From NCBI RefSeq assembly GCF_050410795.1, contig NZ_CP191258.1:558001-622000 (forward strand): a DNA stretch of 64,000 nt. The letters are read 5' to 3'. Each line of letters opens with the position of its first letter. Within the stretch, counting starts at the first letter, position 1. Of the stretch, positions 25,547 through 34,399 are shown one piece after another. This DNA comes from Fontivita pretiosa (GTDB lineage Bacteria > Planctomycetota > Phycisphaerae > Tepidisphaerales > Tepidisphaeraceae). The notes under the pieces were generated by a model. It saw only the letters and a list, made by a program, of their open reading frames with translations. It was not told where the DNA came from and did not search any database. Both the position numbers and the translations under genes were made by a program.

Positions 25547-25615
25547 ATGGATGCCAAACCTCAACTTAACTTCTCGCACATGACGGGCGCGAGCAAAGGA
25601 CAACGCCAGACTTGA
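25547..25615 (+). CDS. Possible 22-residue microprotein with strong ribosome-binding site
   Basis: ATG 25547 opens a 22-codon frame ending with TGA at 25613-25615. It is preceded by GGGGAGG at 25533-25539, 7 bases before the ATG, one of the strongest Shine-Dalgarno sequences in the window. A TATAAT at 25476-25481 lies upstream; the nearest TTGGCA (25450-25455) is 20 bases away, a long spacer. The peptide is polar, has no membrane helix and is not recognised. It could be a leader peptide for the gene at 25688 or chance. Confidence 0.3.
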   Translation: MDAKPQLNFSHMTGASKGQRQT

Positions 25616-25687
25616 GACATAGAGTAAACTTCGTACTTTATGTCACGATCTTTTCCCCATACCGGGGTTAGAAAGAGCACGGAAGCT

Positions 25688-26245
25688 ATGCCCAACAGGA
25701 CAAAACAACGTCGCTCAGGTGGGCTGACGCTGCTTCTGTACCAGAAGGCGCTCCACCCGGAGCTGTTCAAGATTCACGCCTCCGAACAGGTTTCACGCCG
25801 CGCCTACGAAGCCGACATTTGGCTGGTCCAGGGCGGGCATGTGATCATGTTCACCGCCGGAAAAAATACCCTCACCGAAGTGATCGCCACGCGGGACGCT
25901 CAGCAGATGACCGATCGCGGTCTGCTCCAGTCGATCCCCTGCCGCGGCGAGAAGTATCACGAAATGACCTGCGGCGGAACCATCCGCTACATGATCAGCA
26001 CGCAGGAAGAGCAGCTCACCCAGACGCTTTACGATGCCACCAGGCACGAAATCGCCACCTACGCCGCCAAGCGCGAGCTGATGACTGCCGAGATCCCGGC
26101 CACGCCGGAATCGGCTGGCGCGCTGAGTGTCCTGGACATTGAGCGTCGCAGCCATGAGCTGCTGGTGCAAAGCTTCCACCTCTTCGATGACAACCAGATG
26201 GTCATCAAGACCCAGTCGATCATCGAAGTGATTAAGGGTGCCTAG
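25688..26245 (+). CDS. Conserved hypothetical cytoplasmic protein
   Basis: 185 residues, soluble and mixed alpha/beta, with the early segment LLYQKALHPELFKIHASEQV then YEADIWLVQGGHVIMF and a leucine-rich helical tail (SHELLVQSFHLFDDNQMVIK). It contains three cysteines or histidines in PCRGEKYHEMTCGG but no recognised motif. ATG 25688 is chosen; an in-frame ATG at 25640 would add 16 residues. I do not recognise the family. The gene converges on the next one, with a perfect palindrome between them. Confidence 0.6.
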   Translation: MPNRTKQRRSGGLTLLLYQKALHPELFKIHASEQVSRRAYEADIWLVQGGHVIMFTAGKNTLTEVIATRDAQQMTDRGLLQSIPCRGEKYHEMTCGGTIRYMISTQEEQLTQTLYDATRHEIATYAAKRELMTAEIPATPESAGALSVLDIERRSHELLVQSFHLFDDNQMVIKTQSIIEVIKGA

Positions 26246-26284
26246 CGACGGCAACGCATCGAGCAACACAACAGTTAATACAAG

Positions 26285-26302
26285 TGCCCGCGATCGCGGG
26301 CA
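26285..26302. terminator. 18-base perfect palindrome between convergent genes
   Basis: TGCCCGCG-AT-CGCGGGCA lies in the 87-base gap between two converging genes. An 8-bp GC-rich stem in that position is best read as a bidirectional terminator or transcript-end stabiliser, although no T-tract follows on either side. Confidence 0.45.
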
Positions 26303-26332
26303 ACGGTCGGTGTGCGCACCAAGCCCACGGTT

Positions 26333-26962
26333 TCAGCCCTGGGCTTTCGTATCCTCAGCAGGCTCGGACTGCACCTGACCCGGGTTGATGTACTCCTCGA
26401 TCCGCTTGTAGATCTCGTCGGTTGCATCCCGGTCGTAGACAAAATCGTCCAGCCGCAGCCGGCCCTTGCGTCCGTCACCCAGGTCGTAGCGTATGTAGGC
26501 GATCCCCTTGCGATCCCACAGCCGTTTATCGATCTCGGTGATGTTCTCGAAGGGCACCGGCGGATGGCCGGGGACGTGAAGGGTCTGGCCGTCCAGCAGG
26601 TACTGTCCGCGTGAGTTGTACAGCACCCACGCCAGCAGCGCCAGCGCCAGCGGGGGCATCACCACACCGATGACTTTGTTGAATGGCACGTCCAGACCCG
26701 GATGTGGAACCACTTTCTCAGGATCCACAACCTTGTCCGGGTCCAGACCTTTCTGCACCGCCTCCTGCCGTGCCCGCTCAAGCGCCTCGGCATTGGCCTT
26801 CGGCCAGGCGAAGAACCCGTCGCGGATCGACCACAACCCGTAGCCGAACAGGATCAACACCATGATGAACCGCGTGTTGCGGTAATACCTGCCCGCCCGG
26901 GCCACGATTGGTCCGCGCGGCGGCTCGGTCGTCGGCTGTGGCGTCTCAATGCTGGTGGTCAT
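26333..26962 (-). CDS. Conserved hypothetical two-helix membrane protein
   Basis: 209 residues with two membrane segments (FIMVLILFGYGLWSI near residue 35 and VIGVVMPPLALALLAWVLY near residue 100), separated by a charged loop, and a soluble C-terminal part (NITEIDKRLWDRKGIAYIRY) resembling a small PH-like beta domain. The start at ATG 26962 overlaps the stop of the upstream gene by one base (TGATG). Function unknown; the coupling with a small coiled-coil protein suggests a two-protein membrane complex. Confidence 0.6.
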   Translation of the reverse strand: MTTSIETPQPTTEPPRGPIVARAGRYYRNTRFIMVLILFGYGLWSIRDGFFAWPKANAEALERARQEAVQKGLDPDKVVDPEKVVPHPGLDVPFNKVIGVVMPPLALALLAWVLYNSRGQYLLDGQTLHVPGHPPVPFENITEIDKRLWDRKGIAYIRYDLGDGRKGRLRLDDFVYDRDATDEIYKRIEEYINPGQVQSEPAEDTKAQG

Positions 26963-27267
26963 CACTCGCTCTCGTCCTGAATGCCCGAATCCGCCTCGGT
27001 CTGCTGATCGGTCTGCTCCTGATCGTCACACAACCGGTCTTCCGGAAGTTCCTGGCGAATCTGTTCGGCCTCAGTCAGTGCCTGGAGCATGCGTCTGGCC
27101 GAGGCGATCGCGTTGTTCATCGCCATCCGTCCCACCGCAAGTTGCTCGGGCGGGATGTCGGGCGGATTGGCCTCGACCTCGTCGCGCTGCTTCTCCAGTT
27201 CGCGAAGCAGCCGACGCGCCCGCTCCAGCGCATCGCGCATCATCTCGGCTTCGCTCTGCCCGGACAT
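26962..27267 (-). CDS. Small acidic coiled-coil protein
   Basis: 101 residues, nearly all predicted helix, with heptad-like leucine/arginine spacing in MRDALERARRLLRELEKQRDEVEA and a second helix NNAIASARRMLQALTEAEQ. The C-terminus is an acidic tail (DDQEQTDQQTEADSGIQDESE). It is translated just before, and coupled to, the membrane protein downstream. ATG 27267 is preferred over the in-frame start at 27285. Function unknown. Confidence 0.55.
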   Translation of the reverse strand: MSGQSEAEMMRDALERARRLLRELEKQRDEVEANPPDIPPEQLAVGRMAMNNAIASARRMLQALTEAEQIRQELPEDRLCDDQEQTDQQTEADSGIQDESE

Positions 27268-27372
27268 GCCCCGGATTGTAAGCATTCATCGCAAAACCGA
27301 AAGCAGAAACACACACAGTCGAGCTTTCCGAACCGACCGGGCCGCCTGCTGCCCGGGCGATGAGCACATGCT

Positions 27373-28122
27373 TCATGATCGGGACGCGATCGCCGCGGAG
27401 ATCGGCTTGACCACTTTGGGCACGATGTGACTGCTGCACAGGGCATCGGCGCGGTCGGCCATCTCCATCAGCAGCGTCTCCAGGGACATCCTGGGCCGAT
27501 CTCCCCAGTAACGGCGAAGGATCAGGTAGACGCTGATCACGTCGTCGGCGTAGTCGCCGGTGCGCACCTGATAACTGTTGGTCCGCGTGACGATGTCGAT
27601 GCGAGCCTGAAGCCGGCAATCCTCGCTCAGCGCCACGGTGACTGTCGGCTGGAAGTCCACCGCTCGCGCCCCCGGCTCTTCCGTCAGGCATGTCAACGGA
27701 GAGTCCGCCAGAAGACTCTCAGCAATGATCTCATCATGGTTGCCGCTGAACTCCAGGTCGAAGCCAAACAGCACATCCAGATAGTCGATCTCGACCGGAC
27801 TGATGCCCAGTTGGTGCGGCGCCAGAGCCAGCAGCAGACGATGGAGCTGCATCGCCTCGGCCACGGTGGCGGGGTTGACGTGTCCGCTACTCAGCCGCCG
27901 TGACTCCAGGCTTATCCACCGGTAGCTTTGCCGCCCGCGGTCTTCCTCGAGGTTGAGCTCGCCGTCTTCCGACTTGCGGAAGCGTGTCATGTTCGGAAAC
28001 GCCTTCTGCACCTGCTCGAAAAAGTGCAGAACCGTGTCGCGCTGGTGCGGCAGGGCCAGTTGCGAACCCAGCCGCATGTTGATGTAGAAGTCTTCGCAAA
28101 ACGAGCCGTACGGATTGGACAT
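27373..28122 (-). CDS. Conserved hypothetical protein
   Basis: 249 residues, soluble, alpha/beta, with a well-conserved look: YGSFCEDFYINMRLGSQLALP at the N-terminus, GISPVEIDYLDVLFGFDLEF in the middle and YADDVISVYLILRRYWGD before the C-terminus. I do not recognise a family or a catalytic motif. A good ribosome-binding site (GGGAGAAG) precedes the ATG. It lies between the membrane/coiled-coil pair and a sensor-kinase cluster on the same strand, but gaps of over 100 bases suggest separate transcription. Confidence 0.6.
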   Translation of the reverse strand: MSNPYGSFCEDFYINMRLGSQLALPHQRDTVLHFFEQVQKAFPNMTRFRKSEDGELNLEEDRGRQSYRWISLESRRLSSGHVNPATVAEAMQLHRLLLALAPHQLGISPVEIDYLDVLFGFDLEFSGNHDEIIAESLLADSPLTCLTEEPGARAVDFQPTVTVALSEDCRLQARIDIVTRTNSYQVRTGDYADDVISVYLILRRYWGDRPRMSLETLLMEMADRADALCSSHIVPKVVKPISAAIASRS

Positions 28123-28242
28123 AAAACAACTTCTCCCGCGGTAGCCCGAACAGCTCCGCCAGTCACTTCAGCGAGTGTAGCGAATCAGCGATGGAACGGA
28201 AGAGCCGCCGGGCGAGCCCGTCCACACGGGTGGATGCCGGCG

Positions 28243-30990
28243 CTACTTCCGGGCTTGCAGCGGCAGATACACCACGAACTTCGAACCTCGGCCCGGCTCG
28301 GACTCCACCTCGATGCGCCCTGAATGGTCCTGCACGATGCCGTAGCTGATGCTCAGGCCAAGCCCCGTGCCCTGGCCGATCGGCTTGGTCGTGAAAAACG
28401 GATCGAAAATCCGCGCCCGGATCGACGGATCGATCCCGCAGCCCGTGTCGGCCACTTCGATCAATGCCTGCTCGTCTTCGGTCCGAGTCGCCACCGTCAC
28501 CACATCCCCCGGCTTGCACGCATCGATCGCGTTGCTCAGCAGGTTCATCACGACCTGGTTGATCTTGGCCGGATAGCATGTGACCGGCGGAATCTGCCCG
28601 AGCATCAATTCGATTCGCACCTGCCGCTTCCTGGCCAGTCCCTGGATGATGTTCACGGTCGATTCGATACCTGCATTCAGGTCCGCTTCCTGAAGCTGGT
28701 TCTGGTCCAGCCGGGCAAAATCGCGCAGATCCCCGACAATCTGCTGGATTCGGCGAAGCCCTTCGCGCGATCGTACCAGCAGATCGTCCAGATTCGACAG
28801 CGTGTAGTCCAGGTCGATGCGCCTGGCCAGCTCGCATGCTTCGGCGGCGACGGCGGGATTGTGTGCCGCCAGCAGCGCGTCCTGGGCGCGATACAGCTCC
28901 AGCAACTTCCGCATCGCCGCCAGATCGCGCTGAAGCACTGCCACGTTGTTGGCCACGAACGACAGCGGGTTGTTGATCTCATGCGCCACTCCCGCCACCA
29001 TCTGCCCCAGCGCCGCCAGTTTCTCCGCCTGCACCAGCGCGCTCTGTGTGGCCTTGAGCTTCTCGATCGCCTCTCGCTCCGACTGCACCGCCTGCTCCAA
29101 CTCGCGATTTTTCTGTTCCAGCAGTTGCTGTGCCTGCCTGCGATGCGTGATGTCGTGAATGAAGGCATTGAATTGCACCGTGTCGCCGATACGCAGCGGC
29201 GAGATGCTCAGTTCGACGGGAAACTCGTGTCCATCGCGGTGTAACGCCGTGATCTCGATCCGCCGGTTGAGCAGATGACCCTCGCCGCCGGCTAGAAACC
29301 GCTTCAGCCCCTGCCGATGCGCCTGGCGATGCTGAGGCGGGACGATGGTCTCAGCCAACTCGCGACCGATCGCCTCCTGGCGACGCCAGCCAAATGTCGC
29401 CTCCGCTTGGGCGTTCCACCCCGTGATGTAGCCGCTGGCGTCGATGGAGACGAAGGCGTCGTGCGCGGTTTCCACGATCTGCCGCGTGCGCTGCTCGGAC
29501 TGCCGCAGCGCTTCCTCGGCGCGCTTTCGTTCGGTGATGTCCCGTACCACCGTGCAGATCACCCGACGCCCGGACCATTCCACCACCACCGCGCTGGATT
29601 CCACCGTAACGACCGAACCGTCGCGGCGGCGAAACGGTCGCTCGCCGACCAGCGGCACCTTCGACTCCAGCACCCGAGCAATTCGCGCATCAATCCCCTC
29701 CCGCGTATCGGCGATCAGATCGTAGATCAACCGGCCCACCAGTTGATCCAGTGTGTATCCGAGCAGGCGGGCGATGGCCGGGTTGGCTTCGATGATTCGG
29801 CGGGAATCGGCGTCGGTGAGGATGATCCCCTCGGACGCCTGCTCGATGACTGCACGGTGACGCTGCTCGCTTTCCAGCAGCGCTTCGTCGGCGCGGCGGC
29901 GCTGAGCAAGTTCGGCCTCCAGCCGCCGGCGAAGACGCCCCAGACGATAGTTCAGCCGCAGCACATACGCTGTTGTCGAGAATGCTCCCAGCAACAATGC
30001 CGCCCCGCCCAGCGCCCATGGCCAATACTGGCGCACCGCCTGTCCCAGCGTGATCCGTCCGTAAGCTCGGTAGGGGCCGAGGCGCAGCTCGCGCATCAAC
30101 TCGTGGACGGGGGTGTAATCCAGTGGAATGGTCCAGCCCGCCGCCCGCGCCGCCTGCGCCGCCACGCTGTTTCGCGGCATTTGCAGCAGCGCCACCGCCA
30201 CCTGCTTGGCCAGCTCCGCAGGCACATGCCCCAAACGCGCTATCGCCCACTCCGGATACAGCCGCGTGCTCCGCAGAAACGGAAACTCCGCTGTCGTCGG
30301 CTGCTGCTGAATCACTCGAAACTGCGACAGGTCGATCCTGCCCTCGGCCGCCATCTGCTCAAGCTGGTCCGTGCGCACCGTGCCGGCATCGGCCCGGCCA
30401 TCGCGTACCGCATACACCACCTGATCCTGAGTTCCGGCAAACTCCAGTCGCGCCAGATCACGGTTCGGATCGATGCCCCGCTGTTTCATTTCCCGCCAGG
30501 CCATCCACCAGCCCCCGAACGAGTTCGGATCGGTGGCAATGAACGTCCTGCCAACCAGATCCTCGAACGTGTTCAGATCCGTTCTCTGCGCGCGGGCGAA
30601 GACGACTGCGGCAAAGCGGGTCAGTTCCGTCCCCTGACGATACGCCACCAGCGTCAGGATTCGGGTTGCACCGTATTCAGCCTCCAGCTCGACGTAGTTC
30701 GCCGGACTGGTAATCACGAAGTCCACTTCTGCCCGCGCCGCCGCCTGGTTGATACGCCCAAACTCCAGCGGAACGACCTGGAAGCGAATCGTGGGAATCT
30801 GTTCTGACAGGTAGTCGGCGGTTGGGCCCCAGGTTCGCAGCGCGTCCTCGGTTCCGCGGTAGGCCAGAACTCCGATTCGCACCGGCGTTGCCCAGGTTGT
30901 GGCTGGTGTTCGGGGCAGCGTTTGCGCGCGGATCGATGTGCTCAGCACAGCCGCCCACACCACCGCGCATACCACCCATCGCGCGCTCAC
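28243..30990 (-). CDS. PhnD-type sensor histidine kinase with two PAS domains
   Basis: 915 residues. A signal peptide (to about residue 22) leads to a periplasmic PhnD-like binding domain, residues 35-290 (VRIGVLAYRGTEDALRTWG, FVITSPANYVELE), of the type found in phosphonate binders and TtrS-like sensors. A membrane helix follows at about 325-345, then PAS domains near 375-490 and 505-625. The kinase core has H670 in GVAHEINNPL and ATP-binding motifs ADTGCGIDPSI and GTGLGLSISYG. GTG start overlaps the preceding gene's stop (GTGA). It probably reports an extracellular ligand to the receiver proteins encoded beside it. Confidence 0.9.
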   Translation of the reverse strand: MSARWVVCAVVWAAVLSTSIRAQTLPRTPATTWATPVRIGVLAYRGTEDALRTWGPTADYLSEQIPTIRFQVVPLEFGRINQAAARAEVDFVITSPANYVELEAEYGATRILTLVAYRQGTELTRFAAVVFARAQRTDLNTFEDLVGRTFIATDPNSFGGWWMAWREMKQRGIDPNRDLARLEFAGTQDQVVYAVRDGRADAGTVRTDQLEQMAAEGRIDLSQFRVIQQQPTTAEFPFLRSTRLYPEWAIARLGHVPAELAKQVAVALLQMPRNSVAAQAARAAGWTIPLDYTPVHELMRELRLGPYRAYGRITLGQAVRQYWPWALGGAALLLGAFSTTAYVLRLNYRLGRLRRRLEAELAQRRRADEALLESEQRHRAVIEQASEGIILTDADSRRIIEANPAIARLLGYTLDQLVGRLIYDLIADTREGIDARIARVLESKVPLVGERPFRRRDGSVVTVESSAVVVEWSGRRVICTVVRDITERKRAEEALRQSEQRTRQIVETAHDAFVSIDASGYITGWNAQAEATFGWRRQEAIGRELAETIVPPQHRQAHRQGLKRFLAGGEGHLLNRRIEITALHRDGHEFPVELSISPLRIGDTVQFNAFIHDITHRRQAQQLLEQKNRELEQAVQSEREAIEKLKATQSALVQAEKLAALGQMVAGVAHEINNPLSFVANNVAVLQRDLAAMRKLLELYRAQDALLAAHNPAVAAEACELARRIDLDYTLSNLDDLLVRSREGLRRIQQIVGDLRDFARLDQNQLQEADLNAGIESTVNIIQGLARKRQVRIELMLGQIPPVTCYPAKINQVVMNLLSNAIDACKPGDVVTVATRTEDEQALIEVADTGCGIDPSIRARIFDPFFTTKPIGQGTGLGLSISYGIVQDHSGRIEVESEPGRGSKFVVYLPLQARK

Positions 30991-32162
30991 GCCGACACCT
31001 TCGAATCGGGCAGGTGTATCGTGAAGGTGGAGCCGCGGCCCGGTTCGCTTTGCACCTCGACCTTGCCCCCGTGCAGCTCGACAAACGCCTTGACCACGCT
31101 CAGCCCCAGCCCCAGTCCGCGACGGCCAAACTCATAGAGTCCCGACGAATGGTGCGACACGTCGTAGCCGGTGAAAAATGGCTCGAACAGCCGCGGCAGG
31201 CAATCCGGCGGAATCCCCGTGCCCGTGTCGGCCACACGAATCCATACACCGGCCGGCTGGCGCCCGGCCGACAGCGTGATCCGGCCCTGATCCGGCGTGA
31301 ACTTGACTGCATTGAGCAGCAGATGATTGATGCTGTCGCGAATCTTCATCGCGTCGATCTCGATCACGCCAAGATCCTCGGGAACCTCGACCACAAGCTG
31401 CTGGCGGCGAAGCTCGATGAATGGGCGGACGTCTTCGGCGGCCTGGCGAATCAGCCCTGCCACGTTTTCAGGTCTGCGATCCAAAACCTGCTCAAACCGC
31501 TGCGCCGAGAGCATCGAGATCATCTGCTCGATCAGGCGCTGCAACCGTCCCGCCGCCTCGTCCATCCGAACCAGAAAATCGTGCAGCGGATCCTGCCCGC
31601 CATCCATCCGCAGCGCCAGCTTCGAGAGGCCCAGCAGGATCGTCAACGGCGTGCGAAGCTCATGACTGGCAACCTGGATGAAGGCCTGCTTGAGCTGATT
31701 GGCCTCAGTGAGCTGCTGATTGGCGCGCCACAGCTCGGCGTTTTTCACCTGAAGCTCGGCGAGCAGGCGTTTGCGCTCCACCAGCAGGTCGTAGTGATCG
31801 CACGCCTCCCGGATGATCGCCTCAAGCTCATCCGGATCCCAGGGCTTGGTGATGTAGCGATACACATTGCCCTGGTTGATCGCATCGATGACGGCGCGGA
31901 TGTCGGCATAGCCGGTGAACAGCAGACGGATCGCATCGGGATGCTCGCCGCGCACGCTCCTGAGCAGCTCCACGCCGGTCATCTCCGGCATCCGCTGGTC
32001 GGTCATGACCACGTGAACTTCCTCGCGATGCAGGATGTCCATGGCCTCGGAGGCACGGGTGCAGCCCAGCACGCGGTACTCCAGCCGCAGCAGGTCCTGG
32101 ACGCTCTTGACGACGTCAGGCTCGTCGTCCACGACAAGAATTGTGTGCTTCTGACTCGGCAT
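30987..32162 (-). CDS. Hybrid receiver-histidine kinase
   Basis: 391 residues with the order reversed from classical hybrids: an N-terminal receiver domain (D55 in MTDQRMPEMTG, K106 in ITKPWDP) is joined by a coiled linker to a HisKA domain (H167 in ASHELRTPL) and an ATPase domain (ADTGTGIPPD, RRGLGLGLSVVK). It lacks a membrane segment, so it is cytoplasmic. Such receiver-kinases relay or integrate signals from a membrane sensor, here most likely the PhnD-type kinase whose gene overlaps its stop. It starts 6 bases after the preceding small gene. Confidence 0.9.
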   Translation of the reverse strand: MPSQKHTILVVDDEPDVVKSVQDLLRLEYRVLGCTRASEAMDILHREEVHVVMTDQRMPEMTGVELLRSVRGEHPDAIRLLFTGYADIRAVIDAINQGNVYRYITKPWDPDELEAIIREACDHYDLLVERKRLLAELQVKNAELWRANQQLTEANQLKQAFIQVASHELRTPLTILLGLSKLALRMDGGQDPLHDFLVRMDEAAGRLQRLIEQMISMLSAQRFEQVLDRRPENVAGLIRQAAEDVRPFIELRRQQLVVEVPEDLGVIEIDAMKIRDSINHLLLNAVKFTPDQGRITLSAGRQPAGVWIRVADTGTGIPPDCLPRLFEPFFTGYDVSHHSSGLYEFGRRGLGLGLSVVKAFVELHGGKVEVQSEPGRGSTFTIHLPDSKVSA

Positions 32163-32168
32163 GATCGC

Positions 32169-32669
32169 TCAGGTGGTCTGCGCGACCTTGGGCGGCGAGG
32201 GTTGCCGACGCGACAGATCTTCGCGCAGAAACGACTTGAATGTGGGAATCCCCGCCTCCTGCCAGCCCGCCTCGATCGCCTCCGCCACCTGCTGATTCTC
32301 GCGTCGCATTTTCGCAATCGCCTCATATTCCGGATGGTCCGGCGGCAGGGAAATGTGCCGGTCGTGCGTGTCGGCCCGGAACAGATACCCTTGTCCGTTG
32401 GGGCTGGGCTCCACTACCAGCTTCATGTGCGGGTAGAAGCGATTTCCCAGCCGCAGGCTGAAGCGGGGAGATTCAGCATCTCCGCTGCGCACAAACGCCG
32501 GCGCCGTCAGCAGATCCCCCTGCCACGTGCGAAGCTGTTCAACCATCGACCTGACGGCGGCTGACGGCCTGGCCGGGGGGGTGCCGGGTGCGTTGCCGTA
32601 GGCGCGGTCCAGATACACATCGATCGCCCGAAGCACCTGATCTGGTTCGGGCAGTTGAGTCTTGGACAT
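32169..32669 (-). CDS. Hypothetical protein, first gene of sensor cluster
   Basis: A 166-residue soluble protein. The centre (FSLRLGNRFYPHMKLVVEPS, GYLFRADTHDRHISLP) is beta-rich and the ends are helical. No known domain is recognised. The start is fixed by AAAGGAG 10 bases before ATG 32669; the long frame upstream is antisense to the receiver gene. Position at the head of the operon, six bases before the receiver-kinase, suggests a co-expressed partner such as an anti-kinase or ligand-processing factor, but this is guesswork. Confidence 0.6.
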   Translation of the reverse strand: MSKTQLPEPDQVLRAIDVYLDRAYGNAPGTPPARPSAAVRSMVEQLRTWQGDLLTAPAFVRSGDAESPRFSLRLGNRFYPHMKLVVEPSPNGQGYLFRADTHDRHISLPPDHPEYEAIAKMRRENQQVAEAIEAGWQEAGIPTFKSFLREDLSRRQPSPPKVAQTT

Positions 32670-32735
32670 GATGTAGTGCTCCTTTGCCAGTCGGGAAAAA
32701 GAACAAAAGGAGCCCGTTGCGTACTGACCGGCCTC

Positions 32736-32741
32736 TATAAT
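32736..32741 (+). promoter_or_regulatory. -10 box of single-domain receiver gene
   Basis: A perfect TATAAT ends 21 bases before ATG 32763 in the 93-base divergent gap. No good -35 box is seen at 16-18 bases, so activation by a regulator is possible. Confidence 0.4.
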
Positions 32742-32762
32742 ACCAGACAGCAGGACGCAAGC

Positions 32763-33158
32763 ATGCGGCAAAACCACTCTGATGTGCTCGTGGTGGAGGA
32801 CGATGCCGCCATCAACGAATTGGTTGGGGCGTACGTGCAACTGGCGGGATACGAATATCGCCGGGCGCTGGATGGCCACAGCGGGCTGTGCCAGGCGCAA
32901 CAGCGCCCACCGGGGCTGGTCCTGCTGGACCTGATGCTCCCGGACGCCGATGGATTCGAAGTTTGCCGACAGCTCAAGCACGACCGTCGAACCGCCGACG
33001 TTCCGGTGATCATGCTCACCGCACTGAACGACGAACACAGCCGCCGCCGGGGTCTGGAGTGCGGCGCCGCCGATTACCTCACCAAACCCTTTGATCCCGA
33101 TCGACTGATCGACTTGATCCGCCGGCACGCTTCCGGCAATGGCAAGTCAAACCCCTGA
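32763..33158 (+). CDS. Single-domain response regulator (CheY-like receiver)
   Basis: 131 residues forming one receiver domain: acidic pocket ED-D at residues 12-14, phosphorylated D56 in LVLLDLMLPDADGFE, Thr in MLTALND and Lys in YLTKPFDPDRL. No output domain follows, so it acts through protein contact, probably as a phosphate acceptor or stand-alone effector for the divergent kinases. ATG 32763 is chosen because it follows the -10 box and starts the fold. Confidence 0.88.
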   Translation: MRQNHSDVLVVEDDAAINELVGAYVQLAGYEYRRALDGHSGLCQAQQRPPGLVLLDLMLPDADGFEVCRQLKHDRRTADVPVIMLTALNDEHSRRRGLECGAADYLTKPFDPDRLIDLIRRHASGNGKSNP

Positions 33159-33524
33159 CATCCGCAGATCAGCCTGCACCTGTGTCACGGGCGTCTCGCC
33201 CGACGTTCTTGCACATCTCGGACCACCCGCGTCTATCGCTCAGACTCGCAGGTGCGTGCGATGAAAGCGATGACGAGCCAATTGTGGCATGGCCGTCCCG
33301 GCCACGCAGGATGCACTCGAATTCGAAAGTCTGAACTTCCGGTTCTTCATGCCGACGAGCACGGGCGGCGGGCCGAAGCCACAGGAAAAGCCGCTGCCCG
33401 CTCTCCGGGCCAACTCAGCACAATCTGCCCGCCTGCCAACGCAGACTTCAACCTCTTTGTCGCTTGCGGGTTCGTGCAAAAGTGGCCGCTGCGTGCCAGA
33501 CTCGTATCTCTGCGCACTGTCGAC
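33159..33524. repeat. Gene-free 366-base stretch with hairpin and 67-base dispersed repeat
   Basis: Between the receiver gene and dienelactone hydrolase. It contains the hairpin CGGGCG-TCT-CGCCCG at 33188-33202 and, at 33276-33342, a 67-base block that matches 46571-46637 at 55 of 67 positions. Short open frames in this stretch are by-products of the repeat. No gene is supported. Confidence 0.55.
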
Positions 33525-34301
33525 TTACTTGCCCCCGAATAGCTCTGCCAGAAAACTCTGCATCGCCTGCCACGAGCGACGGTCCGCCTTTTCGTTGTAC
33601 GCCACGCCCTGCAATCCCGCCTTGTCCGCATCCGGATTGGTGAACGCGTGAACCGCCCCGCCGTACTCGATCAATTGCCAGTCGGCGCGAGTGCGGCGCA
33701 TTTCCTGTTTGAAGTTGGCCAGTTCCTCGGGCGAAATAAAGCTGTCGTCGGCGCCGTGACAGACCATGACCCTGGGGCGGATGGTTTGGTCCGCTGGCGC
33801 CTGCCCCGCCAATGAGCCGTGGAAGCTGACCACGCCCAGCACCGGCAGGTTCTGACGCGCCATCTCCAGCACCACCCCGCCGCCGAAGCAGTATCCGATC
33901 GCCGCCAGACGCTCGCCGTCCACCATCGGCTGCTGCTTCAGCACGTCGATTGCCGCCGACACACGCTCCATCGCGAGCTTCGGATTGCCGCGGATCTGCC
34001 CGGACCACTCGCTGGCCTGTTTGACCTGGTCGGTGATCTTCCCCTTGCCGTACATGTCGATGGCGAATCCGACATACCCGAGCTGCGCCAACTGCTGCGC
34101 CCGCCGGCGCGGATAATCATTGTTCCCCCACCACTCATGCACCACAATCACCGCCGGGCGAGGCGCATCCGATGCATCGTCCCACGCCAAAAACCCCTCC
34201 AGCAGCACATCGCCATGCCGGTACTCCACAACGCGAGTCTTAACGGCGGCGAAAACGGACGAAGTGAAACAGGCAACAATAACGCCGAGTGCAAAGATCA
34301 T
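33525..34301 (-). CDS. Exported dienelactone hydrolase family protein
   Basis: 258 residues with a signal peptide (MIFALGVIVACFTSSVFA). The alpha/beta-hydrolase core has VVHEWWGNNDYPRRRAQQLA, the nucleophile elbow AIGYCFGGGV (Cys, as in dienelactone hydrolases), CHGADDSFISPEE with the acid residue and GAVHAFTNPDA with the His. Such enzymes hydrolyse lactones and esters of small aromatic or sugar-derived compounds. ATG 34301 is chosen because it starts the signal peptide; GGAAGGAG lies 13 bases upstream. It is divergent from ribF. Confidence 0.88.
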   Translation of the reverse strand: MIFALGVIVACFTSSVFAAVKTRVVEYRHGDVLLEGFLAWDDASDAPRPAVIVVHEWWGNNDYPRRRAQQLAQLGYVGFAIDMYGKGKITDQVKQASEWSGQIRGNPKLAMERVSAAIDVLKQQPMVDGERLAAIGYCFGGGVVLEMARQNLPVLGVVSFHGSLAGQAPADQTIRPRVMVCHGADDSFISPEELANFKQEMRRTRADWQLIEYGGAVHAFTNPDADKAGLQGVAYNEKADRRSWQAMQSFLAELFGGK

Positions 34302-34399
34302 GCGCAAGGGTGGACTCCTTCCTCTGTTCGCGCGTATTCTAGGCACGCGCACAACGTGGCGACGACAAGTCTGCGCCGCCATGACCACGCAACAACGTT

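Noticed and set aside
26285..26302. GCGATCGC octamer as a HIP1-type element
   Set aside because: Only the centre of one GC-rich palindrome between convergent genes; no evidence for an over-represented motif.
33289..33651. Small open frames in the 33.2-33.7 kb and 46.5-46.8 kb gaps (ALEFE-type peptides)
   Set aside because: Both come from the same 67-base non-coding repeat and run into neighbouring genes on the other strand or into unrelated sequence.
34302..34399. FMN riboswitch upstream of ribF
   Set aside because: The 98-base gap is too short and shows none of the conserved RFN helices.
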